Positions 29,137-36,992 of a DNA stretch of 37,392 bases are shown here, in pieces. Position 1 is the stretch's first letter. Each line of letters opens with the position of its first letter. Made by a program: the position numbers and the translations under genes. The stretch covers positions 1-37,392 of the forward strand of contig CAUJIY010000026.1 of assembly GCA_963205295.1 (NCBI GenBank), given 5' to 3'. The notes beneath the pieces were generated by a model. The model was not told the DNA's origin. It did not search any database and was given only the letters and a program-made list of their open reading frames with translations. The stretch is from Pseudomonadota bacterium. GTDB lineage: Bacteria; Pseudomonadota; Gammaproteobacteria; Steroidobacterales; GCA-2729495.

Positions 29137-31383
29137 TCAGAAGTTGTAGATGAACTCCGCACCCCATTCGCGCGGCGGCTGATAGAACTGGGTAATCGGG
29201 TTCGTGCCGGTCGCGACCGCACCCGACATCACTTCCTTGTCGGTCAGGTTACGACCATACAGCGTCACGCGGTAGACGTCGTCGACATCGCTGTACGACA
29301 CGTGCGCGTTGAACAACCAGACGTCGTCGCGATAGAAGTCGGGATCGTTGTTGCGACCCCAGGTGTTGTACTTGTCGGTGTAGCGGCCGTCGGCATGAAA
29401 CGAGATCAGCCCGGCTGCGCCGAGTGGCAGGTCGTAGTCGACCACGACGCTCGCGCTGCTGTCTGGTGCCGACGCCATATCGAGATGTGTCTGGTCTTCG
29501 CCGATCAGCCAGTTGTTCGGCGGAAGCGTGACGGGGGTCGTGATCTGCTGCTCGATGCCACCACACGGAGAGGGAAAGTACGCCGACACGCCATTGGTAT
29601 CATCACACCACTTCTTGTAATCGGCGTTCAGATAGCCGTAGTTCAGGCCGAGGCGCAGGTTCTCCACCGGCACCACCGTGATCTCCAGCTCGAATCCGGC
29701 AACTTCCGCTTCGCCGACATTGGTCGTGACGCTCTCGGCGCGCAGGGCACCGGGACGCAGCACCCCGAGCTGCAGGTCCTCATACTCCGTGTAGAACACG
29801 GCACCGTTCACGCGCAGCCGGTCGTCAAGCCAGTCGCTCTTCAGACCGATTTCGTAGCTCGTCGCGGTCTCCTCGTCATAGGGGCCGACCAGCTCGGGCA
29901 GCGTGGCGCGTGAATTGTAGCCGCCGCCCTTGTAGCCCTTCGCGACCGACGCGTAGGTCATGATGTCATCGCTGATCGTGTACTGCAGGGCGACACGCGG
30001 CGAGAAGTTGCTCCAGTCGTCGTTCGGGTTCACGCTGAAGGGCGAGCCGATGGGTGTGCCTGTCACGGGATTCAGCGTACGACTGTTCAGGCTGTAGTCC
30101 TTCTCATCCTTGGTGTAGCGTCCGCCGAGCGTGAGCGTCAGGGCCTCGGTGGCGTGGAAGTCCACCTGAGCGAAGCCGGCATAGCTGCTGCCGTCCTGCT
30201 TGTTCACCGACAGGCTGCGGGTGGTGGCTGTGACGTCCACGGTGTTGATCTGCTGCCAGTCGTCCTGGCTGTAGTAGAGGCCGACCACGTAATCGAGCCG
30301 CTCGCCCCACGCAGCGGCATAGCGCAGCTCCACGCTCTGTGCGTCGCCATCGAAATCGCGTATGACATGGGTAAATGCCGGCGTACCTGTCCGGCCGTCG
30401 TAGTCGCCGATATTCACGTACTCCAGATCACGGTGACCGAGCACGGCCGTGAACGTGCCGCCGAGCACATCCCAGTTGTTATCGAGCGTCACCCCCATGG
30501 TCTCGGTGGTGGTGCGCGGGTCGAGGTCGAGCGCGGCCTTGTAGGGTTGGCCACTGATGGCCGGAATACCGACGCTGTGGCCAGCCGGCCCGTCGGTGGT
30601 GTCGTCCGTGTAGTCGACGATCAGCGTGCTGTCGAAGTTCTCGGACGGCTGGAACAGCAGCGCTCCGCGCCAGGACTTCACTTCCTGGCCATTGAGTTCG
30701 CTACCGGTCACGATGTTCGTGGCGTAGCCGTCGTACTCGCGGTAGGCGCCCGCAAGCTTGGCCGAGAACATCTCGTCGGGGCCGAACGCCGGGGAATTGA
30801 CCTTGAACTTGTAGTGCTGCAGACCATTCTCGCCGGCGGTTACGCTCAACATGCCACCAAATTCTCCGGTGGGCCGCGCACTCGTGACGCTGATCGTGCC
30901 GCCGATGTTGTTCTTGCCGAACAGTGTCCCCTGGGGCCCACGCAGGATTTCAACGCGCTCGATGTCGAACATGTCGAGCATCGAGGCAGCCGCGAAGGGC
31001 ACGTATACGCCGTCGATCACCGTACTGATCTTCGGGTCGCTGTTCGGGTCAGGGTCCGAGTGCTGGATACCGCGGATGGCGAAGATAGGCACGTTCGGCA
31101 CGAGGCCTTCGGTCTGCAGGATGATGTTCGGCGCTATGCCGTTGATCGTCGTGATGTTCGTGCCGCCGGCGCGTTCGATCGCCTCCGGCGTGAACGCCGC
31201 GACCGCGATCGGCACGTCCTGCAGCTTTTCCTCACGCTTCTGCGCGGTGACGATGATCTGATCGAGGCCGAGCCCGCCGGCTGGCTGTTGTGCGACCGCG
31301 GCAGCTGCGCCTGACATGGCCAGGACGGCTGCCAACAGACGCGACACCGGGTGGCTCGTCGGCGACGATGAGGTTCTGGTCAT
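29137..31383 (-). CDS. TonB-dependent outer-membrane receptor
   Basis: Outer-membrane receptor (748 aa from the ATG at 31383) that imports a ligand using TonB energy. The signal peptide spans about residues 1-32 and ends AAAVAQ. The plug domain starts LDQIIVTAQKREEKLQDVPI (TonB box-like IIVTAQKR) and contains NGIAPNI, ILRGPQGTLFGKNNIGGTIS and the barrel follows to the C-terminal WGAEFIYNF. The style matches the large sphingomonad/gammaproteobacterial group for aromatic, steroid, plant or siderophore ligands, so the substrate is unknown. The ATG at 31383 is preferred to in-frame upstream starts reaching 31539 because of the signal peptide. Confidence 0.93.
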   Translation of the reverse strand: MTRTSSSPTSHPVSRLLAAVLAMSGAAAAVAQQPAGGLGLDQIIVTAQKREEKLQDVPIAVAAFTPEAIERAGGTNITTINGIAPNIILQTEGLVPNVPIFAIRGIQHSDPDPNSDPKISTVIDGVYVPFAAASMLDMFDIERVEILRGPQGTLFGKNNIGGTISVTSARPTGEFGGMLSVTAGENGLQHYKFKVNSPAFGPDEMFSAKLAGAYREYDGYATNIVTGSELNGQEVKSWRGALLFQPSENFDSTLIVDYTDDTTDGPAGHSVGIPAISGQPYKAALDLDPRTTTETMGVTLDNNWDVLGGTFTAVLGHRDLEYVNIGDYDGRTGTPAFTHVIRDFDGDAQSVELRYAAAWGERLDYVVGLYYSQDDWQQINTVDVTATTRSLSVNKQDGSSYAGFAQVDFHATEALTLTLGGRYTKDEKDYSLNSRTLNPVTGTPIGSPFSVNPNDDWSNFSPRVALQYTISDDIMTYASVAKGYKGGGYNSRATLPELVGPYDEETATSYEIGLKSDWLDDRLRVNGAVFYTEYEDLQLGVLRPGALRAESVTTNVGEAEVAGFELEITVVPVENLRLGLNYGYLNADYKKWCDDTNGVSAYFPSPCGGIEQQITTPVTLPPNNWLIGEDQTHLDMASAPDSSASVVVDYDLPLGAAGLISFHADGRYTDKYNTWGRNNDPDFYRDDVWLFNAHVSYSDVDDVYRVTLYGRNLTDKEVMSGAVATGTNPITQFYQPPREWGAEFIYNF

Positions 31384-31480
31384 CACTGCGTATCTCCTAC
31401 GGTGTGAATGCTTCCCGCGCATGGCGCAAGCCGGTACAAAGCCACGTCGGGTCGCACCACGGCTCATCGCCCACAGCGGG

Positions 31481-31509
31481 ACATTAGTCAACAAACGTGA
31501 CAAAATCAA
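31481..31509 (-). promoter_or_regulatory. Candidate promoter of the TonB receptor gene
   Basis: On the minus strand TTGATT (31509-31504) and TAATGT (31486-31481) are separated by 17 bp, in the only AT-rich stretch of the 302-bp divergent gap 31384-31685. The match to consensus is partial; the leader would be about 90 nt. Apart from this I see nothing distinctive in the gap. Confidence 0.35.
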
Positions 31510-31685
31510 ACCACTCCGCTTCGTGCCGGCGCTTGCCACCTGTTCAGGCTGGCATCGTCATCCCATCCGGCACCGGCAATCAGGAGCTGTTTCGGGACGA
31601 TTCCCGCACAGGACAAGGCGGACGGGCTCAACTCCCGGAATGGGTGTGCTGTAATGAACGCAGCAACCGCAAGGTGGAGTGCTGC

Positions 31686-32390
31686 GTGAACATCAGCCTG
31701 GGCCGGGTCGAAGCTGTGTTGAGCGGACGGGCGCTGCCCTATACCCGCCCCGGTACGCGCAGCGCGATCGCCAAGCAGGTTCTTGCCGGTCCGGTCGCGG
31801 TGCAACCGTCGGGGCTCGCGGGCGACGAGCAGGGCGATCCGCGTGCCCACGGCGGAACGGACAAGGCCGTGCACCACTACGCCTTCGAACACTACATGCC
31901 CTGGCGCGCAGAACTCGGCGCGTTGCCCGTGCTCGCCCGACCGGGCGCCTTCGGCGAGAACCTCAGCACGACAGGATGCACCGAAAGCGACATCTGCCTC
32001 GGCGACCGCCTGCGGATCGGCACGGTCGTGCTGGAGGTTTCACAGAGCCGCCAGCCCTGCTGGAAGCTCAACGACCGCTTCGGCCGGCCCGACATGGCAC
32101 AACTCGTCCAGCAGACCGGGCGCACGGGCTGGTATTACCGCGTGATCGAGCCGGGCCTGCTGCAGGCGGGCGACGACGTCCGCCTGGTTGCACGGCCTCA
32201 TCCCGCCTGGCCCCTGCAACGGTTGATCGACACGCTCTATCGCCGCACGCTCGACGCCGCCACCCTGGGCGAAATGCTTGCGCTGCCCCTGACGCCATCG
32301 TGGCGACGGATCGTCGATGCACGACTCGCACGACGAGCCGTAGAAGACTGGGCAGCACGACTCGACGGCCCTGCCGCCTCGTCATCGTAG
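31686..32390 (+). CDS. MOSC-domain protein, YiiM family
   Basis: MOSC-domain protein (234 aa) like E. coli YiiM, which uses the molybdenum cofactor to reduce N-hydroxylated compounds. The conserved cysteine that could ligate molybdenum is Cys125 in SRQPCWKLNDRFGRPD. Other family marks are SAIAKQVLAGPVAVQPSGLA, GDEQGDPRAHGGTDKAVHHY and PGAFGENLSTTG. The start is a GTG at 31686 with GGAG six bases upstream; an in-frame ATG further up (31497) gives a poorly conserved extension. The stop TAG (32388-32390) lies inside a REP-like sequence. Molybdenum uptake genes (modA, modC) lie further right. Confidence 0.9.
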   Translation: MNISLGRVEAVLSGRALPYTRPGTRSAIAKQVLAGPVAVQPSGLAGDEQGDPRAHGGTDKAVHHYAFEHYMPWRAELGALPVLARPGAFGENLSTTGCTESDICLGDRLRIGTVVLEVSQSRQPCWKLNDRFGRPDMAQLVQQTGRTGWYYRVIEPGLLQAGDDVRLVARPHPAWPLQRLIDTLYRRTLDAATLGEMLALPLTPSWRRIVDARLARRAVEDWAARLDGPAASSS

Positions 32391-32425
32391 GAGCGCGGGG
32401 CGGGTCGCGGCTGGCGCCCCCTGCG
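32387..32425. repeat. Degenerate single REP overlapping a stop codon
   Basis: GTAGGAGCGCGGGGC (32387-32401) and GGGTCGCGGCTGGCGCCCCC (about 32402-32421) resemble the two halves of the GTGGGAG family seen at 7732-8036. The TAG in GTAGGAG is the stop codon of the MOSC gene. Confidence 0.55.
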
Positions 32426-32459
32426 CCAACACCCTTGTCCCACCCACCCGGCACCACCA

Positions 32460-32468
32460 TGCTAGAGT
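32460..32468 (+). promoter_or_regulatory. Extended -10 element upstream of the serine hydrolase
   Basis: TGCTAGAGT (32460-32468) has the TGn extension and a TAGAGT -10, without a good -35 at 17 bp (TTGTCC lies 22 bp upstream). The leader to the ATG at 32531 would be about 56 nt. Confidence 0.35.
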
Positions 32469-32530
32469 TCCAGCCGGCCGCGCGTACCCCGCCTGGCAGG
32501 GCCAGTCCTGCGAACCGGAGAGCAACGCTC

Positions 32531-33895
32531 ATGAAAATTCCCGTTGCCCTTTCCCCATTGCTCGCTCTGGGGCTCGTCCTCGCTGCGTCACCGGCCATCG
32601 CCGCCGCGGCACGGGCCACGCCCACCCCCACGCCCGGTTGCCCGGCACCTGATCGCTTCGCCGATGCCGCCAGCTCCGATCCGGTCGCGCTTGGCTGGAT
32701 GCAAGGCTCCCCGCCGCCGCGCGACCGGCAGATCCGCTTCGCGGACGGTTCGACCGCGCGCTTCCCGCAGACGCGCTGGGCCTTCTCGCACTGGCGCGAG
32801 CTGCTGCCGACGGTGCGTGTGGCGCGCGGCGATGATCCGGCGAGCCGGTTCGAGCGCGCGGAACGGACGGATATCGATGCACTGGCCTTTGTGCCGATAG
32901 GAGCAAGCGCTCCCATGACCTGGCCGCAGTCGCTCGCGGCCAACTACACCGATGGCCTGCTCGTGCTGCACCGCGGGCGGATCGTCTACGAGCGCTACGC
33001 GGGAGCACTCACCGCCGACGGGCAGCATCTCGCCATGTCGGTGACCAAGTCCTTCACCGGCACGCTGACCGAAATGCTGATCGAAGAGGGCAGGCTCGAT
33101 GCCGCCGCCCGCGTCGATCGCTACCTGCCCGAACTCACCGACAGCGGCTTCGGCGATGCGACGGTGCGCCAGGTGCTCGACATGACCACCGCGCTGGACT
33201 ACGACGAGAACTACACCAGTCCCGATTCGGCTTTCATCACGTATGGCAAGGCTGCCGGCTTCATCGTGCGCGAGGCGGGCTACAGCGGCCCGGACACGGT
33301 CACCGATTTCCTCCGCACCATCGGCAAGTCCGGCGAACACGGCGCAGCATTCTCCTATCGCTCACCCAACACCGACGTGCTCGCCTGGCTGCTCCAGCGC
33401 GTGACCGGCAAACGCGTCCCGCAACTGCTCGAGGAGCGGTTCTGGGGCCCGCTCGGCATGGAGCAGGATGCCTCGTACCAGATCGATGCGGCCGGCACGC
33501 CGCTGGCCGCCGGCGGCCTGAACCTCGGCCTGCGCGACCTGGCACGGTTCGGCGAGGTCATGCGGCAGGGCGGCCGTCTCGACGGCCACCAGGTCGTGCC
33601 TGAGGCGGTCGTCGCGCGCATTCGCGCCGGCGGACGCCCCGGCGACTTCGCCGGTGCCGGGTACACGACCCTGCCGGGCTGGAGTTATCGCTCGCAGTGG
33701 TGGGTCAGCCACGACGACCACGGGGTGTTCATGGCGCGTGGCGTCAACGGCCAGGCGATCTACGTCGATCCTGCGGCCGAAATGGTCGTCGCGCGTTTCG
33801 GATCGAACCCGGTCGCCAGCAACAAGTGCCTCGACCCGACGACGCTGCCTGCGTTTCGGGTGCTGGCGGAACAACTCATGCGTACTGCGCACTGA
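32531..33895 (+). CDS. NylB-like serine hydrolase (beta-lactamase fold)
   Basis: Exported serine hydrolase (454 aa) of the beta-lactamase/class C fold. The signal peptide (about 1-26, MKIPVALSPLLALGLVLAAS, then PAIAAA) is followed by a linker. The catalytic pair is Ser170 and Lys173 (SVTK in LAMSVTKSFTGTL), and the second motif is Tyr276 in SYRSPNTDVLAWLL. The SFTGTL and YxSxNTDVL patterns are those of 6-aminohexanoate-dimer hydrolase (NylB) and related esterases rather than true beta-lactamases, so an amidase or esterase is likely. The substrate is unknown. A 29-bp gap leads to the MaoC gene on the same strand. Confidence 0.9.
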   Translation: MKIPVALSPLLALGLVLAASPAIAAAARATPTPTPGCPAPDRFADAASSDPVALGWMQGSPPPRDRQIRFADGSTARFPQTRWAFSHWRELLPTVRVARGDDPASRFERAERTDIDALAFVPIGASAPMTWPQSLAANYTDGLLVLHRGRIVYERYAGALTADGQHLAMSVTKSFTGTLTEMLIEEGRLDAAARVDRYLPELTDSGFGDATVRQVLDMTTALDYDENYTSPDSAFITYGKAAGFIVREAGYSGPDTVTDFLRTIGKSGEHGAAFSYRSPNTDVLAWLLQRVTGKRVPQLLEERFWGPLGMEQDASYQIDAAGTPLAAGGLNLGLRDLARFGEVMRQGGRLDGHQVVPEAVVARIRAGGRPGDFAGAGYTTLPGWSYRSQWWVSHDDHGVFMARGVNGQAIYVDPAAEMVVARFGSNPVASNKCLDPTTLPAFRVLAEQLMRTAH

Positions 33896-33924
33896 ACCTC
33901 CCGATCGCCTCCCGGATCTCAGGC

Positions 33925-34788
33925 ATGCCGATCGACCGTGACCTTGCACTCAATCACGTCTTCCCGGTCTGGGAGGGCGGATACACGCAGGATGACGTGA
34001 TCCTGTATCACCTCGGCATCGGCGCGGGCAATCCGCCGACCGCTCCCGGCGAGCTCGCCTACACCTACGAGAAGGACCTGAAGGTACTGCCGACCTTCGG
34101 GATGGTCGCCTGCCCGAGCGCCGGCGCCAGCCCGCTGGATCTGCCGGGAATCCGCGTCGACCCCACCCGGATCCTGCATGGCGAACAGATCATCGAGGTG
34201 CACCGTCCACTGCCGCCCGCGAGCCGGCTGCGCGCCCAGGTGCGCATCACGGACATCTTCGACAAGGGCAAGGCAGCGCTCGCCGTCCTCGAGACGCACG
34301 TCGGCGATGCGGCAGGTACGCCGCTCTGGAGTTCCAGCATGTCGCTCTTCCTGCGCGGCGAGGGCGGCTGCGGCGGCCCGCGCGGGCCGGACGACAGCCA
34401 CGTACTGCCCGCACGCGCACCCGACGGCGTGGTCGAAACCCGCACGCTGCCGCAGCAGGCCCTGCTCTACCGGCTCAACGGCGACAGGAATCCGTTGCAC
34501 TGCGACCCGGACTTCGCGCGGCGCGCCGGCTTCGAGCGCCCGATCATCCACGGGCTGTGCTCCTGGGGCATCGCCTGCAAGGCTGTCTGCGACGCCGCGC
34601 TCGGTGGCGACGTGACCCGTATCCGCCGCTACGCGGCGCGCTTCAGCGGCGTCGCCTTCCCCGGCGAGACCTACCTCACCGAGTTCTGGCACGAAGGCGA
34701 TCGGATCCTGCTGCAGGCGAGGGCAAAGGAGCGCGGCGGCGCCCTCATCCTCTCGAACGCCGCCATCACCCTCGGTGCCGGGTCGTAG
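33925..34788 (+). CDS. MaoC-type (R)-enoyl-CoA hydratase
   Basis: Double-hotdog hydratase (287 aa) of the 2-enoyl-CoA hydratase 2 type, which adds water to trans-2-enoyl-CoA to give (R)-3-hydroxyacyl-CoA; relatives act in peroxisomal fatty-acid and sterol side-chain breakdown. The catalytic motif YRLNGDRNPLHCDP contains Asp187 and His192 with the correct spacing, and FERPIIHGLCSWGIA follows. The N-terminal half is the substrate-binding hotdog (LTYTYEKDLKVLP-like region). The ATG at 33925 is chosen as start. The last codons (GGT GCC GGG TCG) and the stop TAG lie in the left arm of palindrome 34774-34861, so the native C-terminus may have been replaced. Confidence 0.9.
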   Translation: MPIDRDLALNHVFPVWEGGYTQDDVILYHLGIGAGNPPTAPGELAYTYEKDLKVLPTFGMVACPSAGASPLDLPGIRVDPTRILHGEQIIEVHRPLPPASRLRAQVRITDIFDKGKAALAVLETHVGDAAGTPLWSSSMSLFLRGEGGCGGPRGPDDSHVLPARAPDGVVETRTLPQQALLYRLNGDRNPLHCDPDFARRAGFERPIIHGLCSWGIACKAVCDAALGGDVTRIRRYAARFSGVAFPGETYLTEFWHEGDRILLQARAKERGGALILSNAAITLGAGS

Positions 34789-34861
34789 TTGTCGACGTTG
34801 TCGTCGGCGCTGAGTGCTGATCTCGCGATCAGATCGCCGACGACAACTACGACCCGGCACC
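34774..34861. repeat. Imperfect inverted repeat with 9-bp duplication (element C)
   Basis: The left arm 34774-34809 reads GGTGCCGGGTCGTA, GTTGTCGAC, GTTGTCGTC, GGCG. The right arm 34835-34861 is the reverse complement of the same sequence with only one 9-bp unit. A smaller CTGATC-TCGC-GATCAG hairpin sits in the centre. The left arm begins inside the MaoC coding region and supplies its stop codon. It has no T-tract but would insulate MaoC from the P450 gene, whose promoter follows directly. I recall related GGTGCC-type palindromes next to RAYT transposases in other genomes. Confidence 0.9.
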
Positions 34862-34868
34862 ATGTCCA

Positions 34869-34898
34869 TTGACCCGGGTTTCCGGGCGGGGGTAGATT
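34869..34898 (+). promoter_or_regulatory. Candidate promoter of the P450 gene
   Basis: TTGACC (34869-34874; 5/6), 18 bp, TAGATT (34893-34898; 4/6), with the ATG at 34932 giving a leader of about 27 nt. It starts just 7 bp after the palindrome. Confidence 0.5.
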
Positions 34899-34931
34899 CG
34901 CCCGGAACCTCCTGACCGGGAGCAGGGATCC

Positions 34932-36116
34932 ATGGCTGTAGCTGTCGACGCCAACGCGGACGCGTTCCGTTACGACGCCATTGCGCTCTTCCAGCGCCTG
35001 CTGCGCGAGCAGCCGCTGACGCACCTCGCCGATGGCAGTGTGCTGCTCTGCCGCCACGAGGACGTCGCCTGGGCCCTCAACAGCCACGACGTGCGCCGGC
35101 CGACGCAGTGGTCGGTGAGCCGCAAGCCCGAAGGACCGTTCCGCGACTTCGGGCGCAACAACATGATCGCGATGAACCCGCCGGATCACACGCGCTTCCG
35201 CCACGCGATCATGCCGGCGTTCTCGCGCAAGCGCACCGAGGAGATGACCAGCTTCGTCGAGCAGACCTGCGATGCCCTGCTCGACGCCATGGCCGAGAGA
35301 GGCAGCGGTGATTTCATCAACGACTTCGCCCTGCCGCTGCCGGTCACCGTGATCTGCCACCTGCTCGGCGTGCCCAACAGCGATGCGGCGATCTTTCACG
35401 AGGGCTCGGCGGCGATGCTCGCCGGCCTCGAGATCACGGCGACGCCCGAGGAATTCGCGCACGCCACGGCCGGGGCCCGGACCCTGTTCGAATTCCTGCA
35501 CGACGTCGCGCGCGTACGCGAGCAGAATCCCGGCAGCGATCTCCTCAGCCTGCTCATCGAGAACGAGCGCGCCGGCAAACTCACGCGCGACGAGGTCGTC
35601 TGGGCCACGATCACGCTGCTCATGGCCGGCCACGAGACCACGACGCACCTGCTCGGCAACGGGCTGCTGGCGCTGGTGCGCAACCCCGCGCAGCTGGCCC
35701 TGCTGCGGCAGGACCCGAACCTGACCACCAATGCCGTCGAGGAATTCCTGCGCTACGACCCGCCGATCTACGTGCTGTTCCGCGAGACCGCCGCCGACGC
35801 GGAGGTCTGCGGTGAGCGCATCCCCGCCGGCACGATGCTCATGCTCTCGATCGCCGCCGCCAACCGCGACCCGCGCCTGTTCACCGACCCCGACCAGCTC
35901 GAGCTCTCGCGCAGCAACGCGCGCGAGAACCTGAGTTTCGCCGCAGGCCGCCACCTCTGCGCCGGCCATGCGCTGGCCCGCCTCGAGGGACGGGTGGCCT
36001 TCAGCCGGATCGCCGCGCGCTTCGACGAGGTCGGGCTCGCGGCCGAGCCGACCCCGCGTGCGGGCGTGATGTTCAAGGGCTATCACGCCATGCCGATCTC
36101 GTACGTGGCCCACTGA
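34932..36116 (+). CDS. Cytochrome P450
   Basis: Soluble bacterial P450 (394 aa). The heme-binding motif FAAGRHLCAG has Cys343 as the thiolate ligand; the I-helix motif AGHETT (232-237) activates oxygen; the K-helix ExxR is Glu271-Arg274 in EFLRYDPP. It lacks a membrane anchor and has no fused reductase, so it needs a ferredoxin and reductase encoded elsewhere. Likely role is hydroxylation of a terpenoid, steroid, fatty acid or similar molecule; the subfamily cannot be fixed from sequence reading. GGGAG lies before the ATG. It follows the MaoC gene but with its own promoter. Confidence 0.95.
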   Translation: MAVAVDANADAFRYDAIALFQRLLREQPLTHLADGSVLLCRHEDVAWALNSHDVRRPTQWSVSRKPEGPFRDFGRNNMIAMNPPDHTRFRHAIMPAFSRKRTEEMTSFVEQTCDALLDAMAERGSGDFINDFALPLPVTVICHLLGVPNSDAAIFHEGSAAMLAGLEITATPEEFAHATAGARTLFEFLHDVARVREQNPGSDLLSLLIENERAGKLTRDEVVWATITLLMAGHETTTHLLGNGLLALVRNPAQLALLRQDPNLTTNAVEEFLRYDPPIYVLFRETAADAEVCGERIPAGTMLMLSIAAANRDPRLFTDPDQLELSRSNARENLSFAAGRHLCAGHALARLEGRVAFSRIAARFDEVGLAAEPTPRAGVMFKGYHAMPISYVAH

Positions 36117-36130
36117 CCACGACCGCAGCT

Positions 36131-36160
36131 GCGCCCGGGCATCGCGCTGCCCGCGGGCGC
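36131..36160. terminator. GC-rich hairpin between convergent genes
   Basis: GCGCCCGGGCA (36131-36141) pairs with TGCCCGCGGGCGC (36148-36160) with a 2-nt bulge; an alternative pairing uses ATGCCCGG at 36162-36169. It has no T-tract. It lies in the 59-bp gap between the P450 and modA stop codons and may act in both directions. Confidence 0.45.
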
Positions 36161-36175
36161 TATGCCCGGATGATC

Positions 36176-36988
36176 TCAGCGCTGCGACCGGTCCTGGGCA
36201 AGAGGCGTGAAACCGGCTGCCTCGAAACGGCCGGCTGCCACCGGACTGGCGACGAAGGCGATGAAGGCCTCGGCCTGGGGAGCCCCCACGCGGGTCGCCG
36301 CGATCGGATACGCGATCGGCGGATGGCTGTCCCCGGGGAAAACCGCGACGACACGCACCCGCGCATCGGCCCTGGCGTCGGTGGCGTAGACGATGCCGAG
36401 CGGGACTTCGCCGCGGGCCACGTAGGCCAGCGCCACGCGCACGTTGTCGGCGCGCACCAGCCGGTCGGCGACGCCAGCCCAGGCGCCGAGCGCCACGAGC
36501 GCACGGCGGGCGTAGCGGCCGGCCGGTACGAAGTCGGGATCACCGGTGGCGAGCCGCCCGTCGGGTCCGAGCGCCGATGCCAGCGCGACCCCCGGCACCA
36601 GCGCGAGATCGACCCGGCTGTCTGCCGGCGCGATCAGCACCAGGCGGTTGCCGGCCAGGTCGCGCCGCGTACCGTCGCGGAGCAGGCCGCGGGCGGCGAG
36701 GTAGTCCATCCACTCCTGGTCTGCCGCGACGAAGACGTCGGCGCGTGCGCCGGATTCGATCTGCTTCGCCAGCACGGAACTCGCCGCGAAGGAGAACTGC
36801 GGCGGCGGCGCCCCGGTGGCAACGTAGTCGCGGCCGATCTGCTGGAGCACGTCGGTCAGCGAGACGGCGGCGAACACGGTCAGGCGTGGCGGGGCCTCGG
36901 CAGCCCGGAGGCCAACCGGTTGCAGGACGAAGCAGGCCAGGACCGTGAAGGACCTCAGCCTGGACAGAAGCGCGACCAGCCCCGACAT
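36176..36988 (-). CDS. modA: Molybdate-binding protein ModA
   Basis: Periplasmic molybdate (or tungstate) binding protein (270 aa) of the ModABC importer. The signal peptide is residues 1-30 or so. The mature protein opens LTVFAAVSLTDVLQQIGRDY and has SFAASSVLAKQIESGARADVF, then FVAADQEWMDYL and NRLVLIAPADS, the family's ligand-binding segments; near the end VPLGIVYATDARA. It follows modC by 4 bp on the same strand, so transcription comes from the right. ModB is not between them. A molybdoenzyme or MOSC-type function (YiiM at 31686) may use the imported metal. Confidence 0.94.
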   Translation of the reverse strand: MSGLVALLSRLRSFTVLACFVLQPVGLRAAEAPPRLTVFAAVSLTDVLQQIGRDYVATGAPPPQFSFAASSVLAKQIESGARADVFVAADQEWMDYLAARGLLRDGTRRDLAGNRLVLIAPADSRVDLALVPGVALASALGPDGRLATGDPDFVPAGRYARRALVALGAWAGVADRLVRADNVRVALAYVARGEVPLGIVYATDARADARVRVVAVFPGDSHPPIAYPIAATRVGAPQAEAFIAFVASPVAAGRFEAAGFTPLAQDRSQR

Positions 36989-36992
36989 GGCA

